A DNA stretch of 64,000 nt. Origin: Pseudomonas graminis (GTDB lineage Bacteria; Pseudomonadota; Gammaproteobacteria; Pseudomonadales; Pseudomonadaceae). This document shows, in pieces, positions 16,641 through 25,353 of the stretch. The stretch spans positions 365,863-429,862 of the forward strand of contig NZ_MTSB01000001.1 of assembly GCF_002093745.1 (NCBI RefSeq), given 5' to 3'. How positions within the stretch are numbered: position 1 is the stretch's first letter; each line of letters opens with the position of its first letter. The translations under genes and the position numbers were made by a program. The notes under the pieces are model-generated. The model had not been told where the DNA came from. It searched no databases and saw only the letters and a program-made list of their open reading frames with translations.

Positions 16641-17717
16641 TCAGGCCTTGGCGCCCAGGGTCAGTTGTTCCGGCGACTCGTTCTGGGCGATGACCACGCG
16701 ATTGCGGCCGGTGCTTTTGGCGAGGTAGAGCGCCTTGTCGGCCTCATGCAGCCATGAAGCGGCATCGGACATTTCCGGCGTGTAGGCAGCAATGCCGATA
16801 CTGAGGCTTACCCTGAGATCGCAATGCAGCGAGTAAGTCATTTCATCAATGGCCAGGCGCATGCGCTCAAGGATTTCCCTTGCTTGAACCAGGCTGGTAT
16901 CGGGCAGAATGACGCAAAATTCATCCCCGCCGCAGCGCCCGATCAGGTCGGAGTCGCGCAGGTTACCAAGTAGCGCCTCGCTGATATTTTGCAGCACGGT
17001 ATCACCCATGAGGTGGCCATAAGTGTCATTGACGATCTTGAAGTGATCGATGTCGATCAAGGCAATCACGCATTTCTGATAGGCGTTCTGGCTTTTGGTG
17101 AATTCCAGATCGAGTAGATCCTTCCACGCGCCATGATTGAGAAGGCCGGTCAGGCTGTCCGTGCGGCTTAGTTTGCGCAGGATGTTGCGGTGTTCCCAGA
17201 GCTTGAGCGTGACCTGGTGGCTCAGCCAGCCGATGACGATGGGATAGATCACCAGTACCGGTACGCAGGCGTAGATTTGCGCCATATTACCTTGCAGATT
17301 GACGACCGGGTTGAGCACCGCCAGCGATATCAGAACCCCCAGGGCCTGTGCGCATACGCCCTGCAGCATCAGACGCGGACCGGCGGCGGCCATGTTATGC
17401 ATGGCCATCATGGCGATGATCGTGACGCACGGAAGTATGCTGAACCCGATGGCACCCATCCAGAAGCCGCCGAACAGTGAGTCGGTCAACAAGTTGCGCC
17501 ATTCGGCCTCGTAGGGCTGCCGTGAGCGGCGGGCAATCTGATAGGCGATATGTGGCCATATCAATGAGTTGAGCAGCGCCAGGTACCAGACCCAGTGCGC
17601 AGCATTCACGTAATACAAAGACACGGCAATGGTAAAAAAGCCAATGCCGACACCGAGTATCCTCGGGGCATAAATCCGCTTGGCGAATGCCAGTCCCCTG
17701 CGGTGATATGTACTCAT
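16641..17717 (-). CDS. MASE2-GGDEF diguanylate cyclase (AdrA/DgcC-like)
   Basis: 358-residue inner-membrane enzyme that makes cyclic di-GMP. The N-terminal ~170 residues hold about five membrane helices with the MASE2 pattern (PRILGVGIGFFTIAVSLY, IWPHIAYQIARRSRQP). The GGDEF domain follows from ~190: RTDSLTGLLNHGAW, DIDHFKIVNDTYGHLMGD, and an intact active site RCGGDEFCVIL. An RxxD inhibitory site (RDSD) lies five residues before it, so product feedback is likely. This is the domain layout of AdrA, which drives cellulose synthesis in enterics. No partner genes are adjacent. The start has a usable upstream site and gives the complete MASE2 domain. Confidence 0.9.
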   Translation of the reverse strand: MSTYHRRGLAFAKRIYAPRILGVGIGFFTIAVSLYYVNAAHWVWYLALLNSLIWPHIAYQIARRSRQPYEAEWRNLLTDSLFGGFWMGAIGFSILPCVTIIAMMAMHNMAAAGPRLMLQGVCAQALGVLISLAVLNPVVNLQGNMAQIYACVPVLVIYPIVIGWLSHQVTLKLWEHRNILRKLSRTDSLTGLLNHGAWKDLLDLEFTKSQNAYQKCVIALIDIDHFKIVNDTYGHLMGDTVLQNISEALLGNLRDSDLIGRCGGDEFCVILPDTSLVQAREILERMRLAIDEMTYSLHCDLRVSLSIGIAAYTPEMSDAASWLHEADKALYLAKSTGRNRVVIAQNESPEQLTLGAKA

Positions 17718-18009
17718 GGTTTCTTACCGAACATTGCTTTTGAATCGGTCAGAATTGCCACCCCGTGACCGAAAGGCAGGAGTTTGAGCGTTCACTAGTG
17801 TCATGGGAAGAGTATTTTGCCGGGGAGTGTCAAATAACTACATCTTGGCAAGGCTTGACTGTCTTAGAGTCAATTAACTGACAGAAAGGGCTGTAAAAGC
17901 GGTTCAAAAATATGACGAAACATAAGGGAAGAGGCATGTTTGCATCGTTGGCAACCGGACTATGAGTGATAGCCCGGTTGACCGGTGATGCAGGAAGGGC
18001 AACTGAGTG
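17718..18009. other. Spacer between GGDEF and MFS genes
   Basis: Nearly 300 bp with no gene. It holds the promoter of the diguanylate cyclase on the minus strand and the 3' end of the MFS transcript. No distinct terminator or binding site stands out. Confidence 0.4.
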
Positions 18010-19212
18010 TTAAGCGGAAACCTTGTTTTTCTGAAGCTTGGTCACCCAGGCGACGGCAATGGCCAGTAACGCCACGATGGCCGCTACATACCCCACTGCG
18101 CCCAGGCCCAGGTGTTCGATAGTCAGGCCGCCGATGATAGAACCCAGCCCGATACCGGCATTGGCCGCCGACACGTTCAGGGTACCGGCCAGGGCCTGTG
18201 CCTGAGGTGCGGCTTTCATGACGCGGATCTGGCAGATCGGGAACAATGCGGTGTGCGCGATGCCCCAGACCGCCAACACCACAGCCAGCAACGGCATGGA
18301 GCCAGCGGCGGGTACGCTGGCCGTCATGCCCAGTGCCAGCAGCAGGGCGAACGCCACGGTCGAGCCCAGTGGGCTTTGATCGACATAACGGCCGCCCAGC
18401 GCGTTACCGATCAGTCCTACGGCACCGAAGCCCATCAGCCACCAGCCTACCTGAGCGGATTCGATACCGGCGATGCGCTCCAGAGTGTCGGCGAGGTAGG
18501 TGTAGGCACCGAACATCGCCGTGAACAGCAGAATCGACAGCAGCAGATTGGCGATGAAGTGCGGGTCACGCAGAATTTTCGCCTGCTCGGCGAGACCCAC
18601 CTTGGCGGTGGGCTCCAGGCGCGGCATCGACAGCGCCAGTAGCACGGCCATCAAGCCAGACAGCAGGGTCAAAGCCCAGAATGCGCCACGCCAGCCCACT
18701 GCGTCGGCAAACACCGTGCCCAGCGGGATGCCGAACAGCATGGCAGCGGAAATCCCGAGATACACCTGCGCGACGGCCTTGCCCGCACGCTTAGGCCCTG
18801 CCAGCAGGCTGGCGGTTTCACTGGCGGTGCCCCAGAACACAGGCAGTGCTAGCGCCGGAATGAATCGCGCGAAGGCCAGCACCCAGATATTGCTCGAAAC
18901 TGCCGCCAGTGCGTTGGAAGCCGCGAAGATCAGCAGGATGACGATGAACGTTCGTTTACGATCCAGGTGCGACAGCATGGCCGTCAGCGGCGGGCCGAAC
19001 AGCATGACAGTGAACGCGAAAAGCGTGACCAGCAAGCCGGCGGTCGAGATGGAAATTCCCAAATCGCGCGCCAGTGAAGGCAGCAATCCGATGATGAGAA
19101 ATTCAGTGGTCACGATCACGAAACCGGCCAGGGCCAGAATCGCGATGGACAAGCCAGCACCGGACGCGCTTTCGCGTGTGGTGCCGGAGGCGGCAGTTTC
19201 CAGAGACGGCAT
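18010..19212 (-). CDS. MFS efflux transporter, DHA1/AraJ type
   Basis: 400 residues, 12 predicted membrane helices. The family pattern FVIVTTEFLIIGLLPSLARDLG opens the protein, followed by GPPLTAMLSHLDRKRTFI as loop 2-3 and LGTVFADAVGWRGAFW before helix 6. It belongs to the sugar/drug efflux branch (AraJ, YdhP). It is divergent from a LysR gene with ~110 bp between the starts, the usual layout for a regulator and its target. The substrate is not determinable. Confidence 0.85.
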   Translation of the reverse strand: MPSLETAASGTTRESASGAGLSIAILALAGFVIVTTEFLIIGLLPSLARDLGISISTAGLLVTLFAFTVMLFGPPLTAMLSHLDRKRTFIVILLIFAASNALAAVSSNIWVLAFARFIPALALPVFWGTASETASLLAGPKRAGKAVAQVYLGISAAMLFGIPLGTVFADAVGWRGAFWALTLLSGLMAVLLALSMPRLEPTAKVGLAEQAKILRDPHFIANLLLSILLFTAMFGAYTYLADTLERIAGIESAQVGWWLMGFGAVGLIGNALGGRYVDQSPLGSTVAFALLLALGMTASVPAAGSMPLLAVVLAVWGIAHTALFPICQIRVMKAAPQAQALAGTLNVSAANAGIGLGSIIGGLTIEHLGLGAVGYVAAIVALLAIAVAWVTKLQKNKVSA

Positions 19213-19321
19213 GATACAAACCCATGAAAAAATAAGTCCGCCAGCTTATTGCAGAAATCGTTTCCTATCTTTGGCGAATATTCCGTACATTGTGGAATTA
19301 AATTCAAGAACAGGGCTTTCC

Positions 19322-20230
19322 GTGTTGTCCACAGACCGCCTCAAAGGCATCGAAACATTTGTCGCCGTTGCCCACGCAGGCAGCTTTACCGCAGCGGCGG
19401 AGCGTCTGAACCTGACCAACTCTGCGGTCAGCAAAAGTGTGGCGCGTCTGGAAAGCCGTCTCGGTATGCGACTGTTCGAGCGAACCACCCGCAGCCTGGC
19501 GCTGACAGAGGAGGGCGCTACCTATCACGCGGTGTGTACGCGTATGCTTGCCGAACTGGACGACGCCGAAACTGCATTGGCGGCGCAGCGCTCTGAGCCC
19601 GCCGGGCAACTGCGCATCGATTTGCCTGCCACTTTTGGCCGTTTGCATGTGCTGCCGCTCATTCTTGAGTTCGCGGGCCAGCATCCGAAGCTGCGCCCCC
19701 GCGTGACGTTCACCGACCGCTTCGTGGACCTTCTTGAAGACGGCATTGATCTGGCGGTACGCATTGGCGGGCCGCAGGTCTGGCCTGCCGGCGTTGCACA
19801 TCGTTATCTGGGCACCGAGCGGGTGATCTTCTGCGCAGCCCCGGCGTATTTGCATCGGCACGGTACGCCGCAGACCTTTGATGACCTGGCCGGACATGCC
19901 TGCATTCTGTTTGGTCGCGGGGATGGCAGCACAAGCCCCTGGCTGTTCGTTGATGAGCAGGGGCAGCAGGAGGCTCGCGCCGTCGAAGCGCGGCTGGTGA
20001 TCGGCAATGGCGAGGCTCAGGTTGCGGCGGTCAAGTCGGCCTGGGGCATTGCGCAACTGGCGACCTGGCTGATAAAGGAGCAATTGCAGCGCGGCGAACT
20101 GGTAGAGATCCTGCCGCAACTGGCCACGGCAGGTCTTGATCTGCACCTGGCCTGGCCGCGCAGTCGCGAGTCATTGCCCAAGGTGCAGGTATTGGTTGAG
20201 TTGCTGTCCGATGCGCTGCGAGTGGACTGA
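19322..20230 (+). CDS. LysR-family transcriptional regulator
   Basis: 302 residues, usual LysR length. N-terminal winged helix: LKGIETFVAVAHAGSFTAAAERL, NLTNSAVSKSVARLESRLG, RLFERTTRSLALTEEG. The C-terminal effector domain has GQLRIDLPATFGRLHVLP and the DLAVRIG motif. The frame runs several hundred bases upstream, but that part lies over the divergent transporter and is not LysR-like; the GTG at 19322, or the TTG next to it, gives the normal start. It probably controls the divergent MFS gene and itself. Confidence 0.85.
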   Translation: MLSTDRLKGIETFVAVAHAGSFTAAAERLNLTNSAVSKSVARLESRLGMRLFERTTRSLALTEEGATYHAVCTRMLAELDDAETALAAQRSEPAGQLRIDLPATFGRLHVLPLILEFAGQHPKLRPRVTFTDRFVDLLEDGIDLAVRIGGPQVWPAGVAHRYLGTERVIFCAAPAYLHRHGTPQTFDDLAGHACILFGRGDGSTSPWLFVDEQGQQEARAVEARLVIGNGEAQVAAVKSAWGIAQLATWLIKEQLQRGELVEILPQLATAGLDLHLAWPRSRESLPKVQVLVELLSDALRVD

Positions 20231-20269
20231 CCCGATGGCCGAATCCGGCATCAACATCCGGGGTTCAAC

Positions 20270-20857
20270 TCATTGACCGATGACGGTTTTAACCAGTGCT
20301 GCGTGCTCTTTCGGGTTCTCGATTCTGGACAGCACATTCAGTGTTGCTGCCCGTGAGCCGGAAGCGGCAAAAACAGTAGTGCTCAACACTTTCATGTCGC
20401 TCATCGTGGCTGAGGTATCGACCTGACGAACGCCCAGCCCGTTCTTCTTGAGGATCGTGCGCTCGTTCAGCTTCTTGAAATCCTTGTAGCTGGTGCGCTG
20501 TTGAGCAAGCGTGCCGGTGGCCATGCCACTCAGTACGATTTCGTCGTTATCGCTGGCCTCAACGCCCATCGGGATAGGTGTCTCAGTGACGATGATTACC
20601 CGCTTTTCAGCCTTGTTGGTGTAGGTCATACCGGATATACCCTGAGCTTTTGCCTTCTCGTCAATTTCCGGTATCTCGGCCGCGACATAGCCCGCAGGCA
20701 CGGTAAACGCCAGTTTGCCGCCCAGCAGCGAAACCTTTTGAGCGGCAGCGGCCGGTACGCCAGCCTGAGGCTTGGTGGCTGCCTGCACATGGATGGCGGC
20801 CTGGCCAGCGGCCAGCGCGATACATACAACCATTGCCTTGAAACCGAACGACTTCAT
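20270..20857 (-). CDS. Exported protein of unknown function
   Basis: 195 residues. Signal peptide KSFGFKAMVVCIALAAGQAAIHVQA, cleaved near residue 26. The mature domain begins KVSLLGGKLAFTVPAGY, and its alternating strands (KRVIIVTETPIP, LGVRQVDTSATM, KVLSTTVFAAS) suggest a small alpha/beta lipocalin- or DcrB-like fold. AAGGAATTCC upstream of ATG 20857 decides the start; the frame extends 34 codons further without a site. It lies downstream of the mlaA operon on the same strand but is separated from it by a strong terminator. Confidence 0.65.
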   Translation of the reverse strand: MKSFGFKAMVVCIALAAGQAAIHVQAATKPQAGVPAAAAQKVSLLGGKLAFTVPAGYVAAEIPEIDEKAKAQGISGMTYTNKAEKRVIIVTETPIPMGVEASDNDEIVLSGMATGTLAQQRTSYKDFKKLNERTILKKNGLGVRQVDTSATMSDMKVLSTTVFAASGSRAATLNVLSRIENPKEHAALVKTVIGQ

Positions 20858-20936
20858 GGAAATTCCTTTTCTGATGGGGTATCGAGCCGAGGGCGTAGTG
20901 TGCCTCGGCCCTGGAATTGTCAGGGACTGTAGAAAC

Positions 20937-20977
20937 AAAAAAACGGCCAGCCCGATCACCCTGGCTGGCCGTTTTTC
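20937..20977. terminator. Rho-independent terminator of the mlaA operon
   Basis: Stem AAAAACGGCCAGCC / GGCTGGCCGTTTTT (14 bp) with a ten-base loop, and poly-A on the left that reads as poly-U for the minus strand. It ends the hydrolase-mlaA transcript just past the mlaA stop codon. Confidence 0.85.
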
Positions 20978-20989
20978 AAAGCGGCTCGC

Positions 20990-21802
20990 TTATTCGGCGA
21001 CCTGCAGTTTGCGCGACTCGGTGTACACGTAACGGACCTTCTCGTACTCGAACGGCGAGTTCAACTGGCCATAGCGGAAGCTGGTCACGTAACGGCGATC
21101 AACCGCGCGCAATACAGTGATTTCCGGATGGTCACTGCTGACTTCCGCAACGTTCAGGAAGTTGATCTGGTTTTCAGCGGTGTAGTCGAACAGCATGCCG
21201 CCCGTGTCACGCAGGTTCGAGGGGCCGAACAGGGGCAACACCAGATAAGGCCCGGCAGGCACACCGTAAAAGCCCAGTGTCTGGCCAAAGTCTTCGGGTT
21301 GGCGCGGCAACCCCATCATGGTCGCCGGGTCCCAGAGGCCCGCGATGCCAATGGTGGTATTGAGCAACAGACGACCGGTGGTATCCAGTGAGCGTTCGCC
21401 CTTGAACTGCAGCAGGCTGTTCAGCAGGTTGGAGACGTCGCCCAGGTTGCTGAAAAAGTTGCTCACGCCGCTGCGCACGAAGCCTGGGGTGACATAGCGG
21501 TAGCCGTCAACGACCGGCAGGAACACCCATTCATCAAAACGGTAATTGAAGTGATAGACCCGACGGTTCCAGGACTCCAGCGGGTCGTAGACTTCCAGCG
21601 CGTTGATGGACGCACGCTCGAACTCGCGCTGATCCAGCCCCGGGTTGAACTGCAGCGACTTGAGCGGCTGAGTGAAACCGTCCGCGTCTGTCTGGCGGGC
21701 CACGGTGGCCGGGTGCTGAGCTTTGTTGCTGGTATCCGCGTCAGCGGCCTGGACTGTGCCGGCACAGAGCAGAGCAGCAAGTAATAAAAGACGTTTAGCC
21801 AC
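20990..21802 (-). CDS. mlaA: MlaA/VacJ-family outer-membrane lipid-asymmetry protein
   Basis: 270 residues. The MlaA domain is clear: YDPLESWNRRVYHFNYRFDEW, a VTPGFVRSGVSNFFSNLGD helix pair, LLNTTIGIAGLWDPA, EDFGQTLGFYGVPAGPYLVLPLFGPSNLRDT. MlaA sits in the outer membrane with porins and removes misplaced phospholipid for return by MlaC. Oddly, no lipobox is evident: the signal region LLLLAALLCAGTVQA lacks the small residue before Cys expected for lipoproteins and looks like a signal peptidase I site. It is translationally coupled to the upstream alpha/beta hydrolase (8-bp overlap). The mlaFEDCB genes are not here. Confidence 0.9.
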   Translation of the reverse strand: MAKRLLLLAALLCAGTVQAADADTSNKAQHPATVARQTDADGFTQPLKSLQFNPGLDQREFERASINALEVYDPLESWNRRVYHFNYRFDEWVFLPVVDGYRYVTPGFVRSGVSNFFSNLGDVSNLLNSLLQFKGERSLDTTGRLLLNTTIGIAGLWDPATMMGLPRQPEDFGQTLGFYGVPAGPYLVLPLFGPSNLRDTGGMLFDYTAENQINFLNVAEVSSDHPEITVLRAVDRRYVTSFRYGQLNSPFEYEKVRYVYTESRKLQVAE

Positions 21803-23093
21803 GGAAAAACTCCAGCATGGCGTCGGTGTTGACGCGGTAATTAAGGTTGCCGCAGTGGCCGCCGTAAGGATAGACGGTCAGACGGTCACCAAAAGTCTTG
21901 CGCAGGAAGCCCAGGTCGCCCGAGCCCAGGATCACGTCGTCGGCATTGTGCATGACGGCGATCTTGGTGTTGCTGTGCAAGTAGTCCTTGAGTGCATACA
22001 GGCTCACCTGATCCACCAGTTGCAGCAGGCTGCCACCGTCGGTGCGTGCGCGCCACATCGGGATGACTTGTTCGGTCAGGTAGCAATCGAAGTCGCATTG
22101 CAGGGCGCGCTTGAGAAACGGCGTCAGGCTGGTGCCTTCGGAAATCGGGAATTTCGGTGGCGTGATCAGGCCGCGACGGTTGATCAGGTCGGACGTGAAC
22201 GCGATGTCGGCCGACGAGAAGCGGAATGACGTGCCGATCAGCATGGCCATCTGTTCGTTGGTCAGGTGCTGTTTGGACTGCTGGAAGTCGAACAGCAGCG
22301 CGTCGTTCAGGTCGATGTAACCTTTTTGCCGGAAGTAGCGCGTCAGCTTGGCGAGCACCAGCTCATAGAATGTGGTGGTGTTGTTGATGCCCTTGACGTT
22401 GGTCTGGACCAGTTTGTCCAGGTTACTGATCGAGGTGTACAGGTTGACCGGCGGGTTGAGCAGCAACACTTTCTTGAAGTTGAAGCTGCGTCGCGTTTCA
22501 TCCAGCTTGCTGACGAAGGCGGCGTCCAGCGCCCCAAGGCTGTAGCCGGTGAGGTAGTAGTCGGTCACCGGCAATTTCGCCTGCTGGGCACGAATGGCCT
22601 GCATGACGCGGTAAAGGTCTTCTGCATCGTCCGACGAGATGCCCGGGGTCGCAAAACGCGATGCCGAGGTCATGAAGTCATAGCTGGTCGGCGACGACAG
22701 CTGCACAACGTGGTAGCCCGCGCCGTAGTAGAGCTTTTTCAGGAACTCGTTGATGGTGCTGTTATACGGCGCACCGGTACCGGCGATCAGGAAGATCAAC
22801 GGTGCGGCGTGGTCCTGTTTGGCCAGACGGTAGTGCAACTTTTTCACGGCCCAGAAGTTGTCCGGCAGTGTGAACTCGCGTTCAGGGTGCAGGTTCAGCG
22901 TGTAGACGTCCTGATCGATATCCTCATCGTCAGGCAAGTCGGGACGCAGATCGGGCGGCGTGGTGGCAATGGTCGCTTCAAACGGATTAGTCAGCGGATA
23001 GCCATAGGTGGCGGGGTCGACATTGGTCGCCAGAGCGGACGCACTTAAACACAAGCCACCTATAACGGTAGCGAAGCGCAGAAAACGGAGCAT
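21795..23093 (-). CDS. Exported alpha/beta-hydrolase-like protein coupled to mlaA
   Basis: 432 residues. The signal peptide ends at ALA near residue 22. An alpha/beta hydrolase core is suggested by LIFLIAGTGAPYN, the nucleophile elbow GYSLGALDA (Ser near residue 197), a late MHNADDVILGSGD (candidate Asp) and YGGHCGNLNY (candidate His). Relatives are often mislabelled as serine/threonine kinase; no kinase motif is present. Its stop overlaps the mlaA start by 8 bp, so both are made from one mRNA, which points to a role in outer-membrane lipid metabolism, for example as a lipase or esterase. Substrate unknown. Confidence 0.75.
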   Translation of the reverse strand: MLRFLRFATVIGGLCLSASALATNVDPATYGYPLTNPFEATIATTPPDLRPDLPDDEDIDQDVYTLNLHPEREFTLPDNFWAVKKLHYRLAKQDHAAPLIFLIAGTGAPYNSTINEFLKKLYYGAGYHVVQLSSPTSYDFMTSASRFATPGISSDDAEDLYRVMQAIRAQQAKLPVTDYYLTGYSLGALDAAFVSKLDETRRSFNFKKVLLLNPPVNLYTSISNLDKLVQTNVKGINNTTTFYELVLAKLTRYFRQKGYIDLNDALLFDFQQSKQHLTNEQMAMLIGTSFRFSSADIAFTSDLINRRGLITPPKFPISEGTSLTPFLKRALQCDFDCYLTEQVIPMWRARTDGGSLLQLVDQVSLYALKDYLHSNTKIAVMHNADDVILGSGDLGFLRKTFGDRLTVYPYGGHCGNLNYRVNTDAMLEFFRG

Positions 23094-23339
23094 GACTAAA
23101 TCCCTTGGGAAAGAAGTGCTGATGAGATACGCAGGCTATGACCAAGGTGTAGTGCCAAAGTGCCGCATCCACCGGTTAACCGTGTAAATATGACGGAACA
23201 ATACACGGTCTGGGGATTTTTCAATGCAGGTCTGCGGTTTATTTTTCGCACAGAGCGGGAATGAGCTGCTTTGATCAGCCCGTTGGGGCGTCTTGAGCGT
23301 CATGGCATTCAGCGACCGGCAGGCGCGCGGGACGGCAGA

Positions 23340-23735
23340 AAGCACAAAGGAGAGCTTTCGCTCTCCTCCAATGTGTTTACGTGCTCTTTTTATTGTTATC
23401 GGTCGGCCTGTTATTGTTGTTGGCGGCCAACCGTTTACAGCGTTCTTGCGCGACCCCCACTCAGGGTCAAGAGCAAACGTATTTTTTTGAGCGCTGACTT
23501 GCTTTAATCATCTGTCTGCACAACATCATGATCCCACCGGTACTGGCGCTACCTGACGGTAGTGTTGTTGTTCTCTGCCCGGTCGCGAGGCCTTTCTATG
23601 AAAGGTCCCTGTAAAGCTGATCCACTCCAAAAAAATCTGTTAGCTGCGTCTCTGTCCGTGTTGTTCTTGTTGTCTCAGAGCCGTTACGTCTTATTGTTGT
23701 TATGGGGTGCTGCGTCATTTCTTGTTTTTGTTGTA
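23340..23735 (-). ncRNA. crcX: CrcZ/CrcX-family regulatory RNA (probably CrcX)
   Basis: Minus-strand RNA of ~395 nt in a gap without genes. It carries six A-rich clusters of the Hfq/Crc-binding type (AA-N-AA-N-AA), for example ACAACAAAAACAAG at its start, AACAACAATAAG (~23691-23705), AACAAGAACAAC (~23659-23674), AACAACAAC (~23562-23573), AACAACAATAAC (~23409-23421) and AACAATAAAAA (~23386-23399). A sigma-54 promoter precedes it and a GAAA-loop terminator ends it. CrcZ-family RNAs titrate Hfq/Crc and so lift catabolite repression; CbrB with RpoN drives them. P. syringae has CrcZ beside cbrB and a second one called CrcX. cbrB is absent here, hence CrcX. The ends are estimates. Confidence 0.82.
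23349..23366 (-). terminator. Rho-independent terminator of the Crc-family RNA
   Basis: On the minus strand: GGAGAGC-GAAA-GCTCTCC followed by TTTGTGCTTTCT. A seven-base-pair stem with a GAAA tetraloop and a broken U tract. Confidence 0.8.
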
Positions 23736-23746
23736 CAAGAGCTATA

Positions 23747-23761
23747 GCAGAAGCCGTGCCA
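23747..23761 (-). promoter_or_regulatory. Sigma-54 (RpoN) promoter of the Crc-family RNA
   Basis: The minus strand reads TGGCACGGCTTCTGC. GG at -24 and GC at -12 are separated by exactly ten bases, with the conserved TGGCAC block. The start of transcription is expected ~12 bases beyond, near 23735, just before the first A-rich cluster. Confidence 0.85.
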
Positions 23762-23843
23762 GTTTTATAAATTCCTTTTAAAACATAGGGTTGGTGTGAT
23801 TGGCGTAAATCACGCGGCTTGAGTGACACAAAAAATGTTTCCG

Positions 23844-23884
23844 TGTTACCCGTTCAGGCTGGCCACTGTCATGCTGCGGTAACA
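23844..23884. promoter_or_regulatory. Candidate enhancer site for the sigma-54 activator (CbrB)
   Basis: Inverted repeat TGTTAC (23844-23849) / GTAACA (23879-23884), 110-150 bp upstream of the predicted RNA start. Bacterial enhancer-binding proteins usually bind in this range. CbrB is the expected activator from knowledge of the RNA family. Half-site spacing is wide (29 bp), so the exact site is uncertain. Confidence 0.5.
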
Positions 23885-24271
23885 CATCCTGTTTCCTTTG
23901 CCGCGTGGGCCAGGATGGTGCGCAGCCGGACTTGCACGACGGTGCGACGATCCTCCATTCCCCGGTAACCCTGACGCGCCTTGGCGCGCTTGAATGTACC
24001 GCCTCTTCTGAAACCTGACGTTTTTCCGGTCGGCGTGTCGCTGCTGACTGTCTGTTGTCGTTTCCCGTTGTCCCGGTGTCGCAGACAGAGCATGTCGGGT
24101 GGCCCGGCAGGTTGATGATCAAGGTGACGTTGCAGTGTGTGTCACTGCGCACGTCGTCGATCAAAGCGTGCAGGGTGCGGCGTGCCCCAAAGACGGGCGT
24201 GGGTGCGGTCCTGAAAAAACAACGTTAACGATGCCCGACAACCGTCGGTGCAGACTTCCGGGGAAGCCACA

Positions 24272-25126
24272 ATGATGATGCGAAAAATACTGGGGGCGGG
24301 CGCCGCTCTGGTAGTTGCTGTCAGCTCCACGCTGGCGATAGCTGAAACCAAGACCCTGACCATCGGTTATGTAGAAGGCTGGTCCGACAGTGTCGCCACC
24401 ACGTACGTGGCTTCTGAAGTGATCAAGCAAAAGCTGGGATACGACGTCAAGTTGCAATCCGTGGCGGCGGGGATCATGTGGCAGGCGGTGGCCTCCGACA
24501 AGCTGGACCTGATGCTGTCTGCCTGGCTGCCCGGCACCCACGGTGAGTACTACGCCAAGTACAAGGACCAGGTCGTCAACTACGGTCCCAACTTCAAGGA
24601 CGCCAAGATCGGCCTCATCGTGCCTGAGTACGTGAAAGCCAAGACCATCGAAGACCTCAAGACGGATGCCTCTTTCAACAAGAAGATTACCGGCATCGAC
24701 GCCGGTTCGGGGGTCATGCTCAAGACCGATCAGGCCATCAAGGATTACGGGCTGGACGGCTACAAACTGCAGGCCAGTTCCGGCGCGGGCATGATTGCCG
24801 AACTCACCCGTGCCGAGAAGGCGCAAAAATCCATTGTCGTCACTGGTTGGGTGCCGCACTGGATGTTCGCCAAATGGAAGCTGCGCTTCCTGGATGATCC
24901 CAAAGGCGTCTATGGCGCTGCCGAGACAGTTGACAGCGTCGGCAGCCTCGGCCTGGAGAAGAAAGCGCCAGACGTCGTGGCGTTTCTGAAGAAATTCCAG
25001 TGGGCATCCAAAGACGAAATCGGTGAGGTCATGCTGGCGATTCAGGAAGGTGCAAAACCTGAAGCGGCTGCCAAGGACTGGTTGGCCAAACACCCGGATC
25101 GCGTCGCTGCCTGGACCGCCAAATAA
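24272..25126 (+). CDS. Glycine betaine-type ABC substrate-binding protein (OpuAC family)
   Basis: 284 residues. The signal peptide ends at AIA near residue 23. The mature protein has the betaine-binding pattern: TLTIGYVEGWSDSVATTYVASEVI, LMLSAWLPGTHGEYY, then ITGIDAGSGVMLKTDQAI and VVTGWVPHWMFAKW. Tryptophans in GW, AWLPGTH and GWVPHW would form the aromatic box for the trimethylammonium head. Three ATGs in a row occur at 24272-24280; the first is 6 bases after GGGGAAG. It is a single gene bounded by a strong terminator, with no permease, so it depends on a core transporter elsewhere. It is a different protein from the longer binding protein at 2092-3105. Confidence 0.9.
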   Translation: MMMRKILGAGAALVVAVSSTLAIAETKTLTIGYVEGWSDSVATTYVASEVIKQKLGYDVKLQSVAAGIMWQAVASDKLDLMLSAWLPGTHGEYYAKYKDQVVNYGPNFKDAKIGLIVPEYVKAKTIEDLKTDASFNKKITGIDAGSGVMLKTDQAIKDYGLDGYKLQASSGAGMIAELTRAEKAQKSIVVTGWVPHWMFAKWKLRFLDDPKGVYGAAETVDSVGSLGLEKKAPDVVAFLKKFQWASKDEIGEVMLAIQEGAKPEAAAKDWLAKHPDRVAAWTAK

Positions 25127-25153
25127 TCAGACACTCTCTGCAATGAGGTTCTC

Positions 25154-25187
25154 AAGGCCGCCTGACGTTATCGTCAGGCGGCCTTTT
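25154..25187 (+). terminator. Rho-independent terminator
   Basis: Stem AAGGCCGCCTGACG / CGTCAGGCGGCCTT (14 bp) with a TTAT loop and a short T run, 28 bp after the binding-protein stop codon. Confidence 0.9.
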
Positions 25188-25353
25188 GCAGTTCTGGAGC
25201 CATGTATTTTGGGTATGACCGACTGGCGGTACGTCGCGCCCGTGCGTGTGGCGCGATCGACGACTAATGTCGTTCTAATACTAAGGTCGTCTGGAGTGCG
25301 CGCCGGACCCGACTAAAGTGCATTACGTAACATCTCATCTGTGCTGCGAGGAC

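Noticed and set aside
18521..19321. N-terminal extension of the LysR frame by ~267 codons
   Set aside because: It overlaps the divergent MFS gene antisense, and the residues are unlike any LysR domain. The real protein starts near 19322.
21795..23093. Serine/threonine kinase label often given to this protein type
   Set aside because: No kinase glycine loop, HRD or DFG motif; hydrolase motifs are present instead.
23562..23747. Short hydrophobic plus-strand open frame in the Crc-RNA region
   Set aside because: Its Leu/Val-rich translation is the T-rich complement of the A-rich motifs of the minus-strand RNA; no ribosome site.
25255..25295. ACGAC-TAAT-GTCGT inverted repeat with a further GTCGT upstream of yjcH
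   Set aside because: It is short (5-bp arms) and near the size expected by chance; noted but not listed as an operator.
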